A stretch of 64,000 nucleotides of DNA from Siphonobacter aquaeclarae (GCF_900103285.1 NZ_FNGS01000008.1:240094-304093); one strand, 5' to 3'; shown: positions 26,039-34,730, counted from the first letter of the stretch. Program-made: numbers and translations. Notes: generated by a model from the sequence alone, not told the origin.

Positions 26039-28315
26039 ATGAGACGTTTCCTCGTACTCGGTCTGGTAGCCCTGGCGACGTGTCGCGCGGGGGCACAGAC
26101 GGCCTCTGAACAGCCCGCCGACTGGGTCAATACCCTGATGGGCACCGAATCCAAATTCAGCCTTTCGACCGGAAATACCTATCCCGCCATTGCCCTGCCC
26201 TGGGGAATGAACTTCTGGATGCCGCAAACCGGCAAGATGGGCGACGGCTGGGCCTACACCTATACCTCCGACAAGCTCCGGGGCTTTAAGCAGACGCACC
26301 AGCCGAGCCCGTGGATCAATGACTACGGCCAGTTTGCCGTCATGCCCGTGACCGGAAAGCTGCGTTTTCATGAAGATGAACGCGCGAGCTGGTTCTCGCA
26401 TAAGTCAGAAGTAGCCCGTCCGTATTACTACAAGGTATACCTCGCCGATCACGACGTGACGACGGAAATCGCGCCGACGGAACGCGCCGCGGCCCTGCGG
26501 TTTACGTTCCCCAAAAGCGATGAATCCCGCGTGGTGATCGATGCGCTCGACAAGGGTTCGTACATTAAGATTATTCCGGGAGAACGGAAGATTATCGGCT
26601 ATACCACCAAAAACAGCGGCGGCGTCCCGGCCAATTTCAAAAACTACTTCGTGCTGGTGTTCGACCATGCATTTGCCGAAACAACCGTCTGGAAAGAAAA
26701 GGAAGTTGTGGCAAACAAGCTGGAACTCCAGGACAACCACGTCGGTGCAGTCGTGACGTTCAAAACAGCGAAAGGTGAGAAAGTATATGCCCGCGTTGCT
26801 TCTTCGTTCATCAGCCCCGAGCAGGCGGAGCGAAACCTGAAAGAAATCGGCAACGACAGTTTTGATACCGTTAAAGAAAAGGCCCGCGCCATCTGGAACA
26901 GGGAGCTCAGCCGGATCAGGGTAGAAGGCGGTTCAACCGATCAGACGCGTACTTTCTACTCCTGCCTGTACCGGACGATGCTCTTCCCCCGGAAGTTCTT
27001 CGAATTCGACGCCAATGGCAAAGTGGTCCACTACAGCCCGTACAACGGCCAGGTACTACCCGGATACATGTTTACGGACAATGGCTTCTGGGATACCTTC
27101 CGGGCAGTATTTCCATTCTTCAACCTCATGTATCCGTCGCTCAACAGCCAGATCATGGAAGGGCTTGCCAATGCCTACAAGGAGAGCGGCTTCCTGCCTG
27201 AGTGGGCGAGTCCGGGTCACCGGGACTGCATGATCGGTTCCAATTCTGCTTCCCTGATTTCAGACGCCTATATCAAGGGCGTTCGTGGATATGATATTGA
27301 AAAACTGTATGAAGCCGTCCTCAAAAACACGGAAAACGAAGGCCCGCTGAGTTCCGTAGGCCGGAAAGGCGTGAAGTATTACAACCAGCTCGGGTATGTT
27401 CCGTACGACGTAAAAATTCCGGAAAACGCCGCCCGCACGCTCGAATATGCCTACGATGATTTTGCGATCTATCAGTTGGCGAAAGCCCTGAAGCGTCCTC
27501 AATCCGAGATTGATCTCTTCGCCAAACGGAGCCAGAACTACCGGAACCTCTTCGATCCCGAAACAAAACTCATGCGGGGCAAGAACCAGAATGGTATGTT
27601 CCAGTCGCCGTTTAACCCCTTCAAATGGGGCGATGCGTTTACCGAAGGAAACAGCTGGCACTATACCTGGTCGGTATTCCACGACGTACAGGGCCTGGCC
27701 AACCTCATGGGTGGTAAGAAGGAGTTTGTGAAGATGCTCGATTCGGTATTTGTCGTACCTCCGGTTTTCGACGATTCCTACTACGGTGGCGTCATCCATG
27801 AAATCCGCGAAATGCAGATCATGAACATGGGGAACTATGCCCACGGCAACCAGCCCATCCAGCACATGATCTACCTCTACAACTATGCCGGCGAACCCTG
27901 GAAAGCTCAGTACTGGCTCCGCGAGGTCATGAACCGTCTTTATAGCCCAACCCCGGACGGGTACTGCGGCGACGAAGACAATGGTCAGACCTCAGCCTGG
28001 TATGTTTTCTCGGCCCTTGGTTTCTATCCTGTTTGCCCGGGTACGGATCAGTATGTACTGGGTAGTCCGCTGTTTGGCAAGACGACGCTCACGCTGGAAA
28101 ACGGCAAGACCGTTTCCATTACGGCGGCCAATAACAGCGATGATAACCGCTATATCCAGTCTCTTCAGCTCAACGGCACGGCCTATGGCAAGAACTGGAT
28201 CAGCCACGGCGATCTGATGAAAGGCGGCTCGCTCAAGTTTACGATGGGAGCGAAGCCTAACAAAACCCGCGGTACGAAAGACGAAGACGCTCCGTTTTCG
28301 TTTTCGAAGAAGTAA
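26039..28315 (+). CDS. GH92 family alpha-mannosidase, secreted
   Basis: 758 residues from ATG 26039 (a TTG directly before it is less likely). A signal peptide is present (MRRFLVLGLVALATCRAGAQ). GH92 features: the N-terminal beta-sandwich (about 25-260, WVNTLMGTESKFSLSTGNTY) and a catalytic (alpha/alpha)6 barrel with FTDNGFWDTFRAVFPFFNLM, EWASPGHRDCMIGSNSAS and CGDEDNGQTSAWYVFSALGF. Known members are calcium-dependent exo-mannosidases, mostly alpha-1,2, acting on N-glycans or yeast mannan. With SusCD nearby it suggests that the locus can act on mannose-containing glycans, though GH92 may be transcribed separately after the repeat region. Confidence 0.95.
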   Translation: MRRFLVLGLVALATCRAGAQTASEQPADWVNTLMGTESKFSLSTGNTYPAIALPWGMNFWMPQTGKMGDGWAYTYTSDKLRGFKQTHQPSPWINDYGQFAVMPVTGKLRFHEDERASWFSHKSEVARPYYYKVYLADHDVTTEIAPTERAAALRFTFPKSDESRVVIDALDKGSYIKIIPGERKIIGYTTKNSGGVPANFKNYFVLVFDHAFAETTVWKEKEVVANKLELQDNHVGAVVTFKTAKGEKVYARVASSFISPEQAERNLKEIGNDSFDTVKEKARAIWNRELSRIRVEGGSTDQTRTFYSCLYRTMLFPRKFFEFDANGKVVHYSPYNGQVLPGYMFTDNGFWDTFRAVFPFFNLMYPSLNSQIMEGLANAYKESGFLPEWASPGHRDCMIGSNSASLISDAYIKGVRGYDIEKLYEAVLKNTENEGPLSSVGRKGVKYYNQLGYVPYDVKIPENAARTLEYAYDDFAIYQLAKALKRPQSEIDLFAKRSQNYRNLFDPETKLMRGKNQNGMFQSPFNPFKWGDAFTEGNSWHYTWSVFHDVQGLANLMGGKKEFVKMLDSVFVVPPVFDDSYYGGVIHEIREMQIMNMGNYAHGNQPIQHMIYLYNYAGEPWKAQYWLREVMNRLYSPTPDGYCGDEDNGQTSAWYVFSALGFYPVCPGTDQYVLGSPLFGKTTLTLENGKTVSITAANNSDDNRYIQSLQLNGTAYGKNWISHGDLMKGGSLKFTMGAKPNKTRGTKDEDAPFSFSKK

Positions 28316-28331
28316 ACGCGTGAAAGAAAAG

Positions 28332-28363
28332 AAGGGGCCGGCGAATACATTCGCCGGCCCCTT
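28332..28363. terminator. Bidirectional terminator between convergent genes
   Basis: A 14-bp perfect stem (28332-28345 with 28350-28363, TACA loop). It lies between the converging GH92 and rtcB genes; a T-rich tail exists on the minus strand (CTTTTCTTTC) and a weaker one on the plus strand. Confidence 0.85.
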
Positions 28364-28382
28364 GTGTTTGGCAGAATAAGGA

Positions 28383-29906
28383 TCAGTCTTCCGCTTTCTC
28401 CTTCCCGTCTGCCATGCGGACGATACGGGGGGAGAACCGGGCAAGTACCTCTACCAGTGCCGTCTGTTCGGCCATGACCTGCTCGAGGTTTTTGTAAGCC
28501 ATAGGCGCTTCGTCGAGCCCGGCGCCGATCAGCTGCACGCGGGCCTCTTCGAGGGCTTTGCGGACTTCAGCCGGTTGAATGGTCTGGATCGCCTTCGTCC
28601 GGGACATTTGCCGGCCTGCGCCGTGAGACGCCGACCGGAGCGAAGCCGCCAGCCCTTTTCCCCGAACCACATACCCCGGCTGGGTCATTGAACCCGGGAT
28701 GATGCCAATGTCTCCTTCCGCAGCAGGCGTGGCGCCTTTGCGGTGGACAATCACTTCCCGTCCGTCCGTCAGTGTTTCTTTCCAGGCGAAGTTGTGGTGG
28801 TTTTCGATCCGGATCAGCGGTTGCTGACCGAGCGCTTTCGCAATCTTGTTATGGATTTCGTGGTGATTGGCAGAGGCATAGTCGCCCGCCAGGTTCATCG
28901 CGATCCAGTATTCAATTCCTTCCTGAGAATCAAGTTCCAGCCACGCCAGGTGTTGGGCTTCTTTCGGAAGCCGGGTCTTCTCCATCGCCACTTTTGAGTA
29001 GTGATTGGCGATGCCTCCTCCGAACCCGCGGGAACCGGAGTGGGAGAGAAGGGCCAGATACCGGCCCTCGGGCAGGCTTTCGTCCGGCGTCAGTACTTCC
29101 AGTTCACCCCATTCAACGAAGTGGTTACCGGTTCCGGACGTTCCCAACTGCCGGTAGGCTTTGTCCATCAGCTGCCGGATCGGTTTGGTGGCCGTCCATT
29201 CGGGCCGGTCAAATAACGTGGTTTCGAACTTTTTCCCCGACTCGCTGCCCATTCCGAAAAAGGTATGCTCGCCCAGCAACGACTTCAGCCAATGCGTCTG
29301 GGTGTCAATCGCAGACGCCGGGAGGTCGAAAACGCTCAGGCACATACGGCAGGCAATATCCACCCCGACGGCATACGGAATCACTGTATTGGCATCTGTG
29401 GCAAGGACCCCGCCGATCGGCAGGCCATAGCCCTGATGGGCGTCAGGCATGAGCGCACCGGCCGCGGCGATGGGCAGGCGCATCGCGGTATTCATCTGGT
29501 TGAGTGCTCCCTGCTCGATTTGATTTGCGCCGAAAACAGCATACGGCAGCGCTTCCTCCCGGAGGAGAAATTCACGGCTTACCTGACCCGGCAGCGACGG
29601 CAGCTCGTATACGGGTTGCTTCGCGCGGTCTTCGGCGAGAAGGGATAGTCCCCATTCGCTCAGGATGACGGGCTGACCTTCGTCAGCCGCTTTTTTAACA
29701 GCCACACCCAGATTTGTCACCTTATTCTTCGAAAAGGCGAATTTCTTAGGCCGTTCGATCACCTCGGCAAACAGCACGAGGAGCTTCTCTTTCGGGTAGA
29801 TACCGTTGGACAACAATCCGTTCGCTACCCGTAAAAACGCTTTCTGGAGATCTTCCGAAAGCAAACCCAGGGCGATTAGTTCTTCCCTGGTAATCTGTGT
29901 TTCCAT
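28383..29906 (-). CDS. rtcB: RtcB RNA-splicing ligase
   Basis: 507 residues. RtcB joins 2',3'-cyclic phosphate or 3'-phosphate RNA ends to 5'-OH ends using GTP and Mn2+. Visible are GVDIACRMCLSVF (metal ligands), TSGTGNHFVEWGEL, LSHSGSRGFG, and SASHGAGRQMSR with the guanylate-accepting His428. It is somewhat longer than the roughly 400-residue classical type because of an N-terminal extension of about 90 residues, a form common in Bacteroidota. In bacteria it repairs cleaved tRNA or rRNA. No rtcA or RtcR is nearby. It is transcribed alone on the minus strand. Confidence 0.95.
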   Translation of the reverse strand: METQITREELIALGLLSEDLQKAFLRVANGLLSNGIYPKEKLLVLFAEVIERPKKFAFSKNKVTNLGVAVKKAADEGQPVILSEWGLSLLAEDRAKQPVYELPSLPGQVSREFLLREEALPYAVFGANQIEQGALNQMNTAMRLPIAAAGALMPDAHQGYGLPIGGVLATDANTVIPYAVGVDIACRMCLSVFDLPASAIDTQTHWLKSLLGEHTFFGMGSESGKKFETTLFDRPEWTATKPIRQLMDKAYRQLGTSGTGNHFVEWGELEVLTPDESLPEGRYLALLSHSGSRGFGGGIANHYSKVAMEKTRLPKEAQHLAWLELDSQEGIEYWIAMNLAGDYASANHHEIHNKIAKALGQQPLIRIENHHNFAWKETLTDGREVIVHRKGATPAAEGDIGIIPGSMTQPGYVVRGKGLAASLRSASHGAGRQMSRTKAIQTIQPAEVRKALEEARVQLIGAGLDEAPMAYKNLEQVMAEQTALVEVLARFSPRIVRMADGKEKAED

Positions 29907-29996
29907 TGATTTGGATATTGGTTGGTTGACGTTCAGGATGCGGTGTCAGAAGGTTAAAGGGGCCCGACTCTACACTTCAGACCTGAAGTCCTAAAC

Positions 29997-30026
29997 AAAA
30001 AAAGCCCGGAACACGCAGTTCCGGGC
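29997..30026 (-). terminator. Rho-independent terminator (minus strand)
   Basis: A 9-bp stem (GCCCGGAAC at 30004-30012 with GTTCCGGGC at 30018-30026) followed on the minus strand by seven T. It ends the candidate small RNA described next. Confidence 0.9.
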
Positions 30027-30176
30027 CAATATGGGTACTTAACGATTAAGTCATCCCGTTGGTGCTATGGTTTTCGTCCGGAACCATCATGATACTCGCG
30101 TCCAAAGTCGTTCGACAGACTTTGACGCTCGTTCCAATCCTGATCGTATGCTGGGACGAATAATTTCATAGCGGGC
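29997..30176 (-). ncRNA. Candidate structured small RNA, possibly 6S-like
   Basis: On the minus strand a -7-like element (CATCTTTG, 30178-30185) would start a transcript of about 175 nt ending at the terminator. Its body folds as a long imperfect rod. In plus coordinates the pairs are 30055-30057/30173-30175, 30064-30069/30167-30172, 30073-30079/30154-30160, 30080-30084/30131-30135, 30098-30102/30124-30128 and 30104-30109/30118-30123, 32 bp in all. A second hairpin (30037-30042/30046-30051) precedes the terminator. Unequal bulges in the rod recall the open-complex mimic of 6S RNA, but no sequence hallmark was confirmed. A 34-codon frame (30065-30169) runs through it and is probably accidental. 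Confidence 0.5.
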
Positions 30177-30217
30177 GCAAAGATGCAACTTTTTTGAAAT
30201 CTGATAATCACGGATAT

Positions 30218-30865
30218 TTATTTTTTGTTGGATGCGTCCGACGGCTTTTCTTCCCCTGTGGCCAGGCGGAAGGAGCTGGAATTGGAGGCAAGTCCGTCGC
30301 TGTCACGAAGTATGCGTCCCTGGCCTACCGGGATCAGGGTTTCGCCCGGATCGTTTTTATCCTTCATGATCAGAGCGGTGTACAGGTTTTTGATGCCGGT
30401 ATCTGTCCATTCGCCCGAGAATACGCGTATCTGCGTGCTGGTGACAACGCCGTCCGTCGCTTTAATCTCCGCAAACAGTGTGAAGAAATTACCATGTCCG
30501 GATAGAAATGCGCCGATACCGGTGCCGGTGGTACTGCCTTTCAGGTCGGCGCGGATGCTGAGATCCTTGTCATTCTGTTCAGAGAATTTGATCTTCAGAT
30601 CGTTGAATTTGTAGCCTTTGGAGTAGCTGTCTCCGTCATAGGGACTGAACAGTTCGTGAGGCGAAGAGACATAAATACCTTCTACTTTGGGAGGAGCAGT
30701 ACCTTCGTAAACCGGCATTCCGCGGTCTTTCAGGTTTTGGATGATCGATTCGGGGACAATGTTGCGGATCTGAGCCGAAAATCCGGCAGCGGGATCTTCC
30801 CTGGAGGACTTACAACCGGTAAAAAGCGAAAGAACCACCAGGGAGACAAGAGCGATGTTTTTCAT
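30218..30865 (-). CDS. Hypothetical lipoprotein (215 aa)
   Basis: Starts MKNIALVSLVVLSLFTGCKS, a clear lipoprotein signal with Cys at residue 18. The rest is soluble, with no domain that I recognise; it mixes beta-rich and charged stretches (GYKFNDLKIKFSEQNDKDLS) and ends in a Ser/Lys-rich tail. It is divergent from the sensor kinase gene at 30984 and upstream of the small RNA candidate. Location in the periplasm or outer membrane is inferred from the signal. Function unknown. Confidence 0.8.
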   Translation of the reverse strand: MKNIALVSLVVLSLFTGCKSSREDPAAGFSAQIRNIVPESIIQNLKDRGMPVYEGTAPPKVEGIYVSSPHELFSPYDGDSYSKGYKFNDLKIKFSEQNDKDLSIRADLKGSTTGTGIGAFLSGHGNFFTLFAEIKATDGVVTSTQIRVFSGEWTDTGIKNLYTALIMKDKNDPGETLIPVGQGRILRDSDGLASNSSSFRLATGEEKPSDASNKK

Positions 30866-30971
30866 AAAAGTAAAGGTTGAAGATTGGTTCTGACAGCTTA
30901 GTCGTATTGGTCGGGGAAACGGAAACAGGTTAATGAAATGTTAACGACCCGGCGCCTAATCCGGAACCTGT

Positions 30972-30979
30972 TATTTTTG
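30972..30979 (+). promoter_or_regulatory. -7 promoter element directly before the kinase start
   Basis: TATTTTTG matches TAnnTTTG but ends only 4 nt before the ATG at 30984. If used, the transcript would start at or next to the start codon. No TTTG is present 19 nt upstream. Confidence 0.4.
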
Positions 30980-30983
30980 TTTC

Positions 30984-32264
30984 ATGCCGAGCCGTACCCT
31001 TCGCATATTCACCGTGTTGTCGGTCCTGCTGTTGCTGGGCCTGGCGTCCGTTCAGTTCTACTGGTTTCGCCAGGCATACCGGATGGAAGACCGTGACTTC
31101 GATCAGCGGGTTACTGCTTCGCTGCGGGTTGTCTGCCGGCGGCTTATCGATTTCAACAACCGGCCCAATAACCCGCCGATCCGTCCGGTGGAGCGGGTTA
31201 CCTCCAACTACTATACCGTCCAGATCAACGACCGCATCGACCCGTCGGCGCTCGAAGTATTTCTGCGCCAGGAGTTTGCCCGGCAGGACCTCAAAGCCAA
31301 TTTTGAATATGCCATTTATGACTGTGAGCAAAGCGAAATCCGCTACGGCGGGTTTGTCTGCCATACAGCCAATTGCGACAGTACCCTTGCCCTGAAGTAT
31401 ACCTTTCCTCAGGTACGGAGGCAGAACTACTACTTCGGGGTTTTTTTTCCGGAGAAACGGCAGTACCTGCTCAACCAGCTGAACCTGTGGGCGGTATCAA
31501 CCGGCGCTGTCCTGCTCGTGATTGTGTTTTTCAGCTATGCGCTTTGGGTTATCTTCCGGCAAAAAAAGCTATCCGAATTGCAGTCTGATTTTGTGAATAA
31601 CCTGACGCACGAATTCAAAACGCCGCTGTCGACCATCCTGATTTCAACCGATGTCCTGGCCCGGCCGGACCAGCCGCGGGAACGGCTGGCGAGCTATGCG
31701 ACGATCATCCGGAAAGAAGCGCTCCGACTGAAGCAGCAGGTAGATACTGTTTTGCAAACCGCGCAGCAATCCAACGGGACTACTTCCCTGCATCCCGAAA
31801 CAGTCTCGATCCGGGACGCACTGAACGAACTGCTGGAGCGTTCGGCGGAGCGGATCCGGGAAACCGGTGCGGCCGTATCGCTGGATCTTTCGGAAGAAGA
31901 GGTTTCCCTCTATGTAGACCGGCTGCATTTTTCCAATATTCTTTTTAATCTCCTCGATAACGCCCTGAAATATTCCTCCGGCCAGCCGGATATCCGGATC
32001 TCGGCCATGCCTGAAAAAGATAAACTGCTGATCCGGTTCGAAGACCGGGGAGCGGGTATTCCGCCCGAGTACCTGGGGAGGGTATTTGACCGGTTTTTCC
32101 GGGTTCCGACAGGCCCCGTTCACAATGTCAAAGGTTTCGGACTCGGATTGTACTATGTCCGGACGATGACCGAGGCGATGAACGGAACCGTTCGCGTCGA
32201 AAACCGGGAGGGCGGAGGCAGCCGGTTTCAGTTGCAATTTCCCTTCAACCCGAAAAAAGTATGA
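30984..32264 (+). CDS. Sensor histidine kinase
   Basis: 426 residues: membrane segment 1 at about 8-27, a periplasmic sensor region at about 28-168 with four Cys, membrane segment 2 at about 170-192, the HisKA domain with phospho-acceptor H209 in NLTHEFKTPLSTILIS, and the HATPase domain (about 310-425; N box FNLLDNALKYS, G1 box EDRGAGIPPEY, G2 box GFGLGLYYV). There is no HAMP domain between membrane segment and HisKA. It overlaps the response regulator gene by 4 nt, so they form a translationally coupled pair. The signal sensed is unknown; the Cys-containing sensor might be redox- or metal-sensitive (inference). Confidence 0.95.
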   Translation: MPSRTLRIFTVLSVLLLLGLASVQFYWFRQAYRMEDRDFDQRVTASLRVVCRRLIDFNNRPNNPPIRPVERVTSNYYTVQINDRIDPSALEVFLRQEFARQDLKANFEYAIYDCEQSEIRYGGFVCHTANCDSTLALKYTFPQVRRQNYYFGVFFPEKRQYLLNQLNLWAVSTGAVLLVIVFFSYALWVIFRQKKLSELQSDFVNNLTHEFKTPLSTILISTDVLARPDQPRERLASYATIIRKEALRLKQQVDTVLQTAQQSNGTTSLHPETVSIRDALNELLERSAERIRETGAAVSLDLSEEEVSLYVDRLHFSNILFNLLDNALKYSSGQPDIRISAMPEKDKLLIRFEDRGAGIPPEYLGRVFDRFFRVPTGPVHNVKGFGLGLYYVRTMTEAMNGTVRVENREGGGSRFQLQFPFNPKKV

Positions 32265-32950
32265 GCCAACCCCGCATTCTGCTGGTGGAGGACGACGAAA
32301 CTCTTGGATTTGTCGTCAAGGATAACCTTGAGCAGGAAGGTTACGAGGTAGACTGGAAACAGGACGGCAGGACAGCCCTCGAAGCGCTGCAGACCGAAAT
32401 ATATGAGTTGTGCCTTTTTGATGTCATGCTCCCGGAAATGGACGGTTTTTCCCTTGCGGAGGAAGTCCGCCGGGAAGGAAATCCGGTGCCTATTATTTTC
32501 CTGACGGCGCGTTCGCTGAAAGAAGACCGGATACGCGGATTTCGCGCCGGTGGCGACGATTACCTCGTCAAGCCTTTCAGCATGGAAGAGCTGGTACTGC
32601 GGATGGAGGCGATTCTCCGGCGGACATCCGGCAAGGAAAAGCGCAACTTCTCCATCGGCCGGTATCGTTTCGACAGCGCAAACCAGCGCCTGTCGAGCGG
32701 GGATTTTTCCATCGACCTGACCGCCCGGGAAGCGGCCTTGCTGAAGTTGTTGGCCGAGCGGGTCAATGAAGTCGTTTCACGCGATGAAATCCTCGTACGC
32801 CTGTGGGGCAAGAAAGACTACTTCCTCGGCCGCAGCCTCGATGTCTTTGTCAGCCGGCTGCGGAAATACCTGCGTGAAGACGAAAACCTCCGCCTGGTGA
32901 GTGTTCACGGCGTTGGTTTCCGTCTCGAAAACAGTCCTCAGAACTTATAA
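32261..32950 (+). CDS. OmpR/PhoB-type response regulator
   Basis: 229 residues. The receiver domain (1-118) has acidic E10/D11/D12, phospho-acceptor D54 in LCLFDVMLPEMDGF, the T/S switch in IFLTARS and Lys in DYLVKPFS. The C-terminal winged helix (about 132-225) includes LTAREAALLKLLAERVNEVV and a recognition region ending in SVHGVGFRL. It is the partner of the kinase that precedes it. Its 3' end overlaps the convergent beta-barrel gene by 13 nt, leaving no room for a separate terminator. Confidence 0.96.
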   Translation: MSQPRILLVEDDETLGFVVKDNLEQEGYEVDWKQDGRTALEALQTEIYELCLFDVMLPEMDGFSLAEEVRREGNPVPIIFLTARSLKEDRIRGFRAGGDDYLVKPFSMEELVLRMEAILRRTSGKEKRNFSIGRYRFDSANQRLSSGDFSIDLTAREAALLKLLAERVNEVVSRDEILVRLWGKKDYFLGRSLDVFVSRLRKYLREDENLRLVSVHGVGFRLENSPQNL

Positions 32951-33696
32951 CCAAGGTCGAGGAAAAAGCAGTTGTGTTTGATGGTCAGGTCTCCTGCCCG
33001 GGACACGTTCGTTAGTCCCCGCTGGTAGCTGATGCCGAAAAACAGGGCGTCACTGCCAGCAAGCGCATATTCTCCGCCCGCTGCGAGCAGTAAATCCAGG
33101 TCTCCGAAACTGAATGCCCGGGTCCGGCCTTTGGATGCATTGTAGAGATACAGCGCATTCAGGGGGCGGTTGATAGGCTTTTCTGCCAGTTTAATATCGG
33201 CGAGGGCGCCGAACTGGACATAAATCCGGAAGCGATCCGCGACTTCATTCGTAAACATCTTGAACGTCAGCGGAATCTGCAGGTATTGCAGGTTGTAGGT
33301 AGATGTGGTGGCGGCTGTGGGCGGCGTCACATCTGCGACAAAGGACGCTGCGCTCCGGAGGCTTACCCGCTTGACGGTGTACCAGAGCCCGGTACTGAAA
33401 GCATATTTCTCGGCGAAGAAAATATCGGCAACCGGTCCGAGACTGATCCGCCCTCCCGCGCCGTTACTTTCAAAGGAACGGTACTGGTTGATTCCCTCGA
33501 CGCTGTGGCCTGAAATAAAGGGAGAAAACTTGAAGCCCATCTGAATCCGTGAACCGTGATACCGGATCATTCCCCGACGGTCGTCCAGGCCCGTCTCGCC
33601 GCTCTGCGCCCGCGTCAGGAACGAAACCAGCAGTAAAACGCCGGAGAGGACAATTTTTTGCCTAATTTTGCACGATTTTTTGAAGGTCTTTTTCAT
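32938..33696 (-). CDS. Outer-membrane beta-barrel (porin/PorT-like) protein
   Basis: 252 residues. A signal peptide follows a basic start (KIVLSGVLLLVSFLTRAQ). The mature part has many alternating amphipathic strands (YHGSRIQMGFKFSPFISGHS, YAFSTGLWYTVKRVSLR, YLQIPLTFKMF) and ends DLGYKF with a terminal Phe, typical of 8-stranded barrels of the PorT/outer-membrane beta-barrel family in Bacteroidota. Its start codon shares the palindrome CATG at 33694-33697 with the divergent gldB. Specific function unknown. Confidence 0.8.
   Translation of the reverse strand: MKKTFKKSCKIRQKIVLSGVLLLVSFLTRAQSGETGLDDRRGMIRYHGSRIQMGFKFSPFISGHSVEGINQYRSFESNGAGGRISLGPVADIFFAEKYAFSTGLWYTVKRVSLRSAASFVADVTPPTAATTSTYNLQYLQIPLTFKMFTNEVADRFRIYVQFGALADIKLAEKPINRPLNALYLYNASKGRTRAFSFGDLDLLLAAGGEYALAGSDALFFGISYQRGLTNVSRAGDLTIKHNCFFLDLGYKF
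33663..33670 (+). promoter_or_regulatory. -7 promoter element for gldB
   Basis: TAATTTTG fits TAnnTTTG and would start transcription near 33676, about 19 nt before the gldB ATG and inside the 5' end of the opposite gene. No TTTG lies at the expected spacing upstream. Confidence 0.45.
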
Positions 33697-34717
33697 GAGA
33701 AAAATTTTGATTTTCAGCTTTTTGGCTGGAATCGCCGGTGTACTGACGGGCTGTCATGAAGAGACAGATTCGGTCCGCCATACCCCCAAATCTCTTCCCG
33801 GTGCCGACACGATTTCCATTCACCTGGTTATCCAGCGGTTGGATTCGTCCCTTTTTGCCTGCCGCACCCGTACGGACGTCGAAGCCTGGGTCACCGCGAA
33901 TCCTGCCTTTGTCCGTTCCTATTTTCCGGAAGCCGGAAAGCGGGAACAACTGGTTTCGGAGCTTTTCAGAAGAGTCAACGAACCAAGTCTCCGCGAATTT
34001 TACGGACAAACCAAGGAAAGTTTCGGCAACTTCGATACGCTGCGGCGCGAATTAACGACGGCATTCCGCCACCTGAAAGCCTATGACCCTGCTTTCCGGG
34101 TGCCGGAGATCCGGCTGGCCTTTACCGGATTCCTCGGTTCTGACCTGGTTTTAACAGATAGTACCATCACCATCGGGACTGATTACTTTCTGGGGAACAA
34201 GGCCAAATTCCGGCCGGACGTCTACGGATACCAGCTTTGGCGGTATAATCCGAAGGCGCTGGTTCCGCAGATTCTGTTCATTCTGTCGGAAAAATACGTG
34301 GAAACCAATCGCCAGGATAAATCGTTGCTCAACGAGATGATCGGATACGGCAAAGCCTATGAATTTGCCCAGACCCTGTTGCCTGAAACACCCGACAGCC
34401 TGCTGATCGGATATACGGGAAAACAGCTCGCTGAAACAGAAATAGCCCAGGATTTAGTTTGGGCACACCTCATCGACAACAAACTGCTGTACGAAACCAA
34501 CCCGATGAAGAAGGTGAAGTATACCGGCGACCGGCCTACGACCTTCGAAATCGGTCCCCGCTGTCCAGGCAGTATAGGCCGTTGGGTAGGCTGGCAGATT
34601 GTGCGTTTTTATAAGGAGCAGAATCCGGACGTCACGGTCAGGGAACTGATGCAGAACAAAGACGCCCGGCAGATTCTGGAACTTTCGAAATACCGGGGCC
34701 AAACGCCCGAATCCTAA
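33695..34717 (+). CDS. gldB: Gliding-motility lipoprotein GldB-like
   Basis: 340 residues from ATG 33695, which gives a lipoprotein signal (MRKILIFSFLAGIAGVLTGC, the Cys being acylated). The GldB family is recognised by the conserved core (RLAFTGFLGSDLVLTDSTIT, GTDYFLGN) and the C-terminal CPGSIGRWVGWQIVRFYKEQ. GldB is needed for gliding and type IX secretion in Flavobacterium; here no other gld genes are adjacent. An upstream in-frame TTG at 33668 is less likely because it would displace the signal peptide. Confidence 0.85.
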   Translation: MRKILIFSFLAGIAGVLTGCHEETDSVRHTPKSLPGADTISIHLVIQRLDSSLFACRTRTDVEAWVTANPAFVRSYFPEAGKREQLVSELFRRVNEPSLREFYGQTKESFGNFDTLRRELTTAFRHLKAYDPAFRVPEIRLAFTGFLGSDLVLTDSTITIGTDYFLGNKAKFRPDVYGYQLWRYNPKALVPQILFILSEKYVETNRQDKSLLNEMIGYGKAYEFAQTLLPETPDSLLIGYTGKQLAETEIAQDLVWAHLIDNKLLYETNPMKKVKYTGDRPTTFEIGPRCPGSIGRWVGWQIVRFYKEQNPDVTVRELMQNKDARQILELSKYRGQTPES

Positions 34718-34730
34718 TTTTCCGATTTCT

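Noticed and set aside
30065-30169. 34-codon reading frame on the minus strand as a real small protein
   Set aside because: The segment folds into a long rod that explains the sequence better; the frame has no signal peptide or known family and ends without conservation evidence. Not excluded.
29997-30176. tmRNA at this site
   Set aside because: No tRNA-like ends and no tag frame ending in Ala-Ala were found.
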